Of a DNA stretch of 64,000 bases, positions 62,601-64,000 are shown one piece after another. The DNA comes from Methanothrix sp. GTDB taxonomy: Archaea; Halobacteriota; Methanosarcinia; Methanotrichales; Methanotrichaceae. A program made the translations under genes and the position numbers. Below the pieces are notes generated by a model. That model saw only the letters and a list, made by a program, of their open reading frames with translations. It was not told where the DNA came from and did no database searches. Where the stretch lies: the NCBI GenBank assembly GCA_029907715.1, contig JARYLI010000002.1:209838-273837 (forward strand), written 5' to 3'. Each line of letters starts with the position of its first letter. The first letter of the stretch is position 1.

Positions 62601-64000
62601 ACCATTCGTCAGCGGTTCAGTTTCAATCCTTGTTTTCCTGGAACTCGCTCTTCGACATGAAGACTTAGATTATGATCTCTTTATCGAAAGCTGTTTCAAT
62701 CCTTGTTTTCCTGGAACTCGCTCTTCGACTCGGCCTCTTCGAGCTGTCTTTCCGCTTCTTCAACCGAGTTTCAATCCTTGTTTTCCTGGAACTCGCTCTT
62801 CGACAATATTGATGATTGCACGGCGTGACTGCGGAACATCATGTTTCAATCCTTGTTTTCCTGGAACTCGCTCTTCGACTCGGAGGGCTTCCGGCGCGTG
62901 GCGAAACGACTAACGAGTTTCAATCCTTGTTTTCCTGGAACTCGCTCTTCGACATATATCGTGGGTTCTTCTGCTATCGGATATCCAACCGGTTTCAATC
63001 CTTGTTTTCCTGGAACTCGCTCTTCGACGCGCCGGACCGTGGGAAACTTGGTTGGATTTCGGAGTTTCAATCCTTGTTTTCCTGGAACTCGCTCTTCGAC
63101 CTTCGAACAATTGCTCTTCACCCTCTGTCTCATTGTTATGTTTCAATCCTTGTTTTCCTGGAACTCGCTCTTCGACTTCTCTGCAATATCTGGGTCTTTG
63201 AGCATATATATGTTTCAATCCTTGTTTTCCTGGAACTCGCTCTTCGACTCTGCAGATCTCTGATGCTCCGTAATTGTATCTGACGGTTTCAATCCTTGTT
63301 TTCCTGGAACTCGCTCTTCGACTCGTCGTGGCGGAAATCCAAAAGCGCGACGGGCGCCGGAGAGTTTCAATCCTTGTTTTCCTGGAACTCGCTCTTCGAC
63401 AACCCAGGACTTATCCCATTCAATTTTAACTTTCGTCATAGTTTCAATCCTTGTTTTCCTGGAACTCGCTCTTCGACCTCTCTAGCAACGCCGTACCGCG
63501 GGTCGGGGCCTAGTTTCAATCCTTGTTTTCCTGGAACTCGCTCTTCGACGCCCCATGCTGTGTTTACTGTGCCACCCGTAGAAGGAGACGTTTCAATCCT
63601 TGTTTTCCTGGAACTCGCTCTTCGACTGTGAGATCCACATCAACGAGGCCTTCGTTGAGAGTTTCAATCCTTGTTTTCCTGGAACTCGCTCTTCGACAGC
63701 TGAAGGAGCCGGAGGACTATCTTGCGTCTGTGAGTTTCAATCCTTGTTTTCCTGGAACTCGCTCTTCGACTTTTCCCTGATGTTTTCGACCGCAAGCTCG
63801 ATTACACACGCAGTTTCAATCCTTGTTTTCCTGGAACTCGCTCTTCGACTGTGAGCAATGCAACCGCTCCGGCCCGTTCAAGATAGATCAGTTTCAATCC
63901 TTGTTTTCCTGGAACTCGCTCTTCGACTCCTCCAGAACCTCCGCCAGTTCCACATCCCGACGGGTTTCAATCCTTGTTTTCCTGGAACTCGCTCTTCGAC
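59663..64000 (-). CRISPR. CRISPR array, 59 repeats in window, continuing beyond right edge
   Basis: Fifty-nine 37-bp repeats, all read as identical, each beginning GTTTCAATCC and ending CTCGCTCTTCGAC on the plus strand, first at 59663 and last at 63964-64000. The 58 spacers are about 34-43 nt (mean period about 74 bp). The reverse complement ends in ATTGAAAC, the usual crRNA 5' handle, so transcription is probably on the minus strand with the leader to the right, outside the window. Spacers near 59700 would then be the oldest. The repeat has no stop codon in any frame, producing long spurious open frames. Confidence 0.98.

Noticed and set aside
59661..63854. Many open frames across the CRISPR array, on both strands, with repeated SILVFLELALR, NPCFPGTRSST or VEERVPGKQGLK blocks
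   Set aside because: The 37-bp repeat has no stop codon in any frame, so the array produces long repeating frames by chance. They are not genes.

Overview
This window reads as a chromosomal segment of a methanogenic euryarchaeon. The signs are archaeal information-processing genes (proteasome alpha, exosome Rrp4/Rrp41/Rrp42, RpoP, RpoE'/RpoE'', aIF2-gamma, prefoldin, KEOPS subunits), archaeal ether-lipid genes, methanogen-type conserved families (DUF2111, DUF2150, archaeal dihydroneopterin aldolase, GTP-dependent dephospho-CoA kinase), CO dehydrogenase, and BRE/TATA-like promoters with GGAGGTGATC-type ribosome sites. The best guess, from gene content alone, is a Methanothrix (Methanosaeta)-like member of the Methanosarcinales.

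Layout. 1-4.6 kb is the conserved proteasome/exosome/ribosome superoperon with tRNA-Arg(UCU) and a CooT-like nickel protein. 5-6.8 kb holds a nuclease-like protein, then archaeal shikimate kinase and chorismate mutase. 7-11.7 kb has a CooC-type ATPase divergent from a class II ribonucleotide reductase (neither shows a normal start codon), then PolX. 11.8-15.1 kb is poorly conserved: two secreted proteins, dispersed inverted-repeat elements, an intron-containing tRNA-Thr(CGU), a PC4-like protein and an unknown protein. 15.2-18.6 kb is the aIF2-gamma/PIN/RpoE/Spt4/dephospho-CoA kinase/S24e/S27ae operon. 19-22.8 kb has clustered repeats and a frame-broken subtilase. 22.8-26.5 kb holds an archaeosortase-archaetidylserine decarboxylase-archaetidylserine synthase operon, dihydroneopterin aldolase and FBP aldolase/phosphatase. 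27.2-29.2 kb is a Cache-HAMP-SpoIIE protein that has lost its phosphatase metal ligands. 29.5-34.7 kb is a tightly overlapped minus-strand operon: cooS, cooF, a molybdopterin formate dehydrogenase-like alpha subunit and two Fe-S proteins. 35-49.6 kb is mixed housekeeping (acetyltransferase, MBL hydrolase, anion transporter, Dph6 with a degenerate amidotransferase, ADH synthase, AlaRS, methionine aminopeptidase, Cgi121, HAD phosphatase).

50-64 kb is a type III-B CRISPR module: an unusual CARF-HEPN-CARF protein, cmr1-cmr6, a Card1/Can2-like CARF nuclease and Csx3, nearly all overlapping by a few bases. Ten bases after csx3 begins a CRISPR array of 59 identical 37-bp repeats that runs off the right edge. 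The repeat's reverse complement ends in ATTGAAAC, the usual crRNA 5' handle, so the array is probably transcribed leftward, towards the cas operon. No cas6, cas1 or cas2 lies in the window.

The most interesting items are the CARF-HEPN-CARF effector in a module with three apparent cyclic-oligoadenylate-responsive proteins, two spacers that differ mainly at synonymous codon positions, the CO dehydrogenase-formate dehydrogenase operon, the divergent pair without canonical start codons, two families of about 115-150 bp inverted-repeat elements, and the pseudo-phosphatase.
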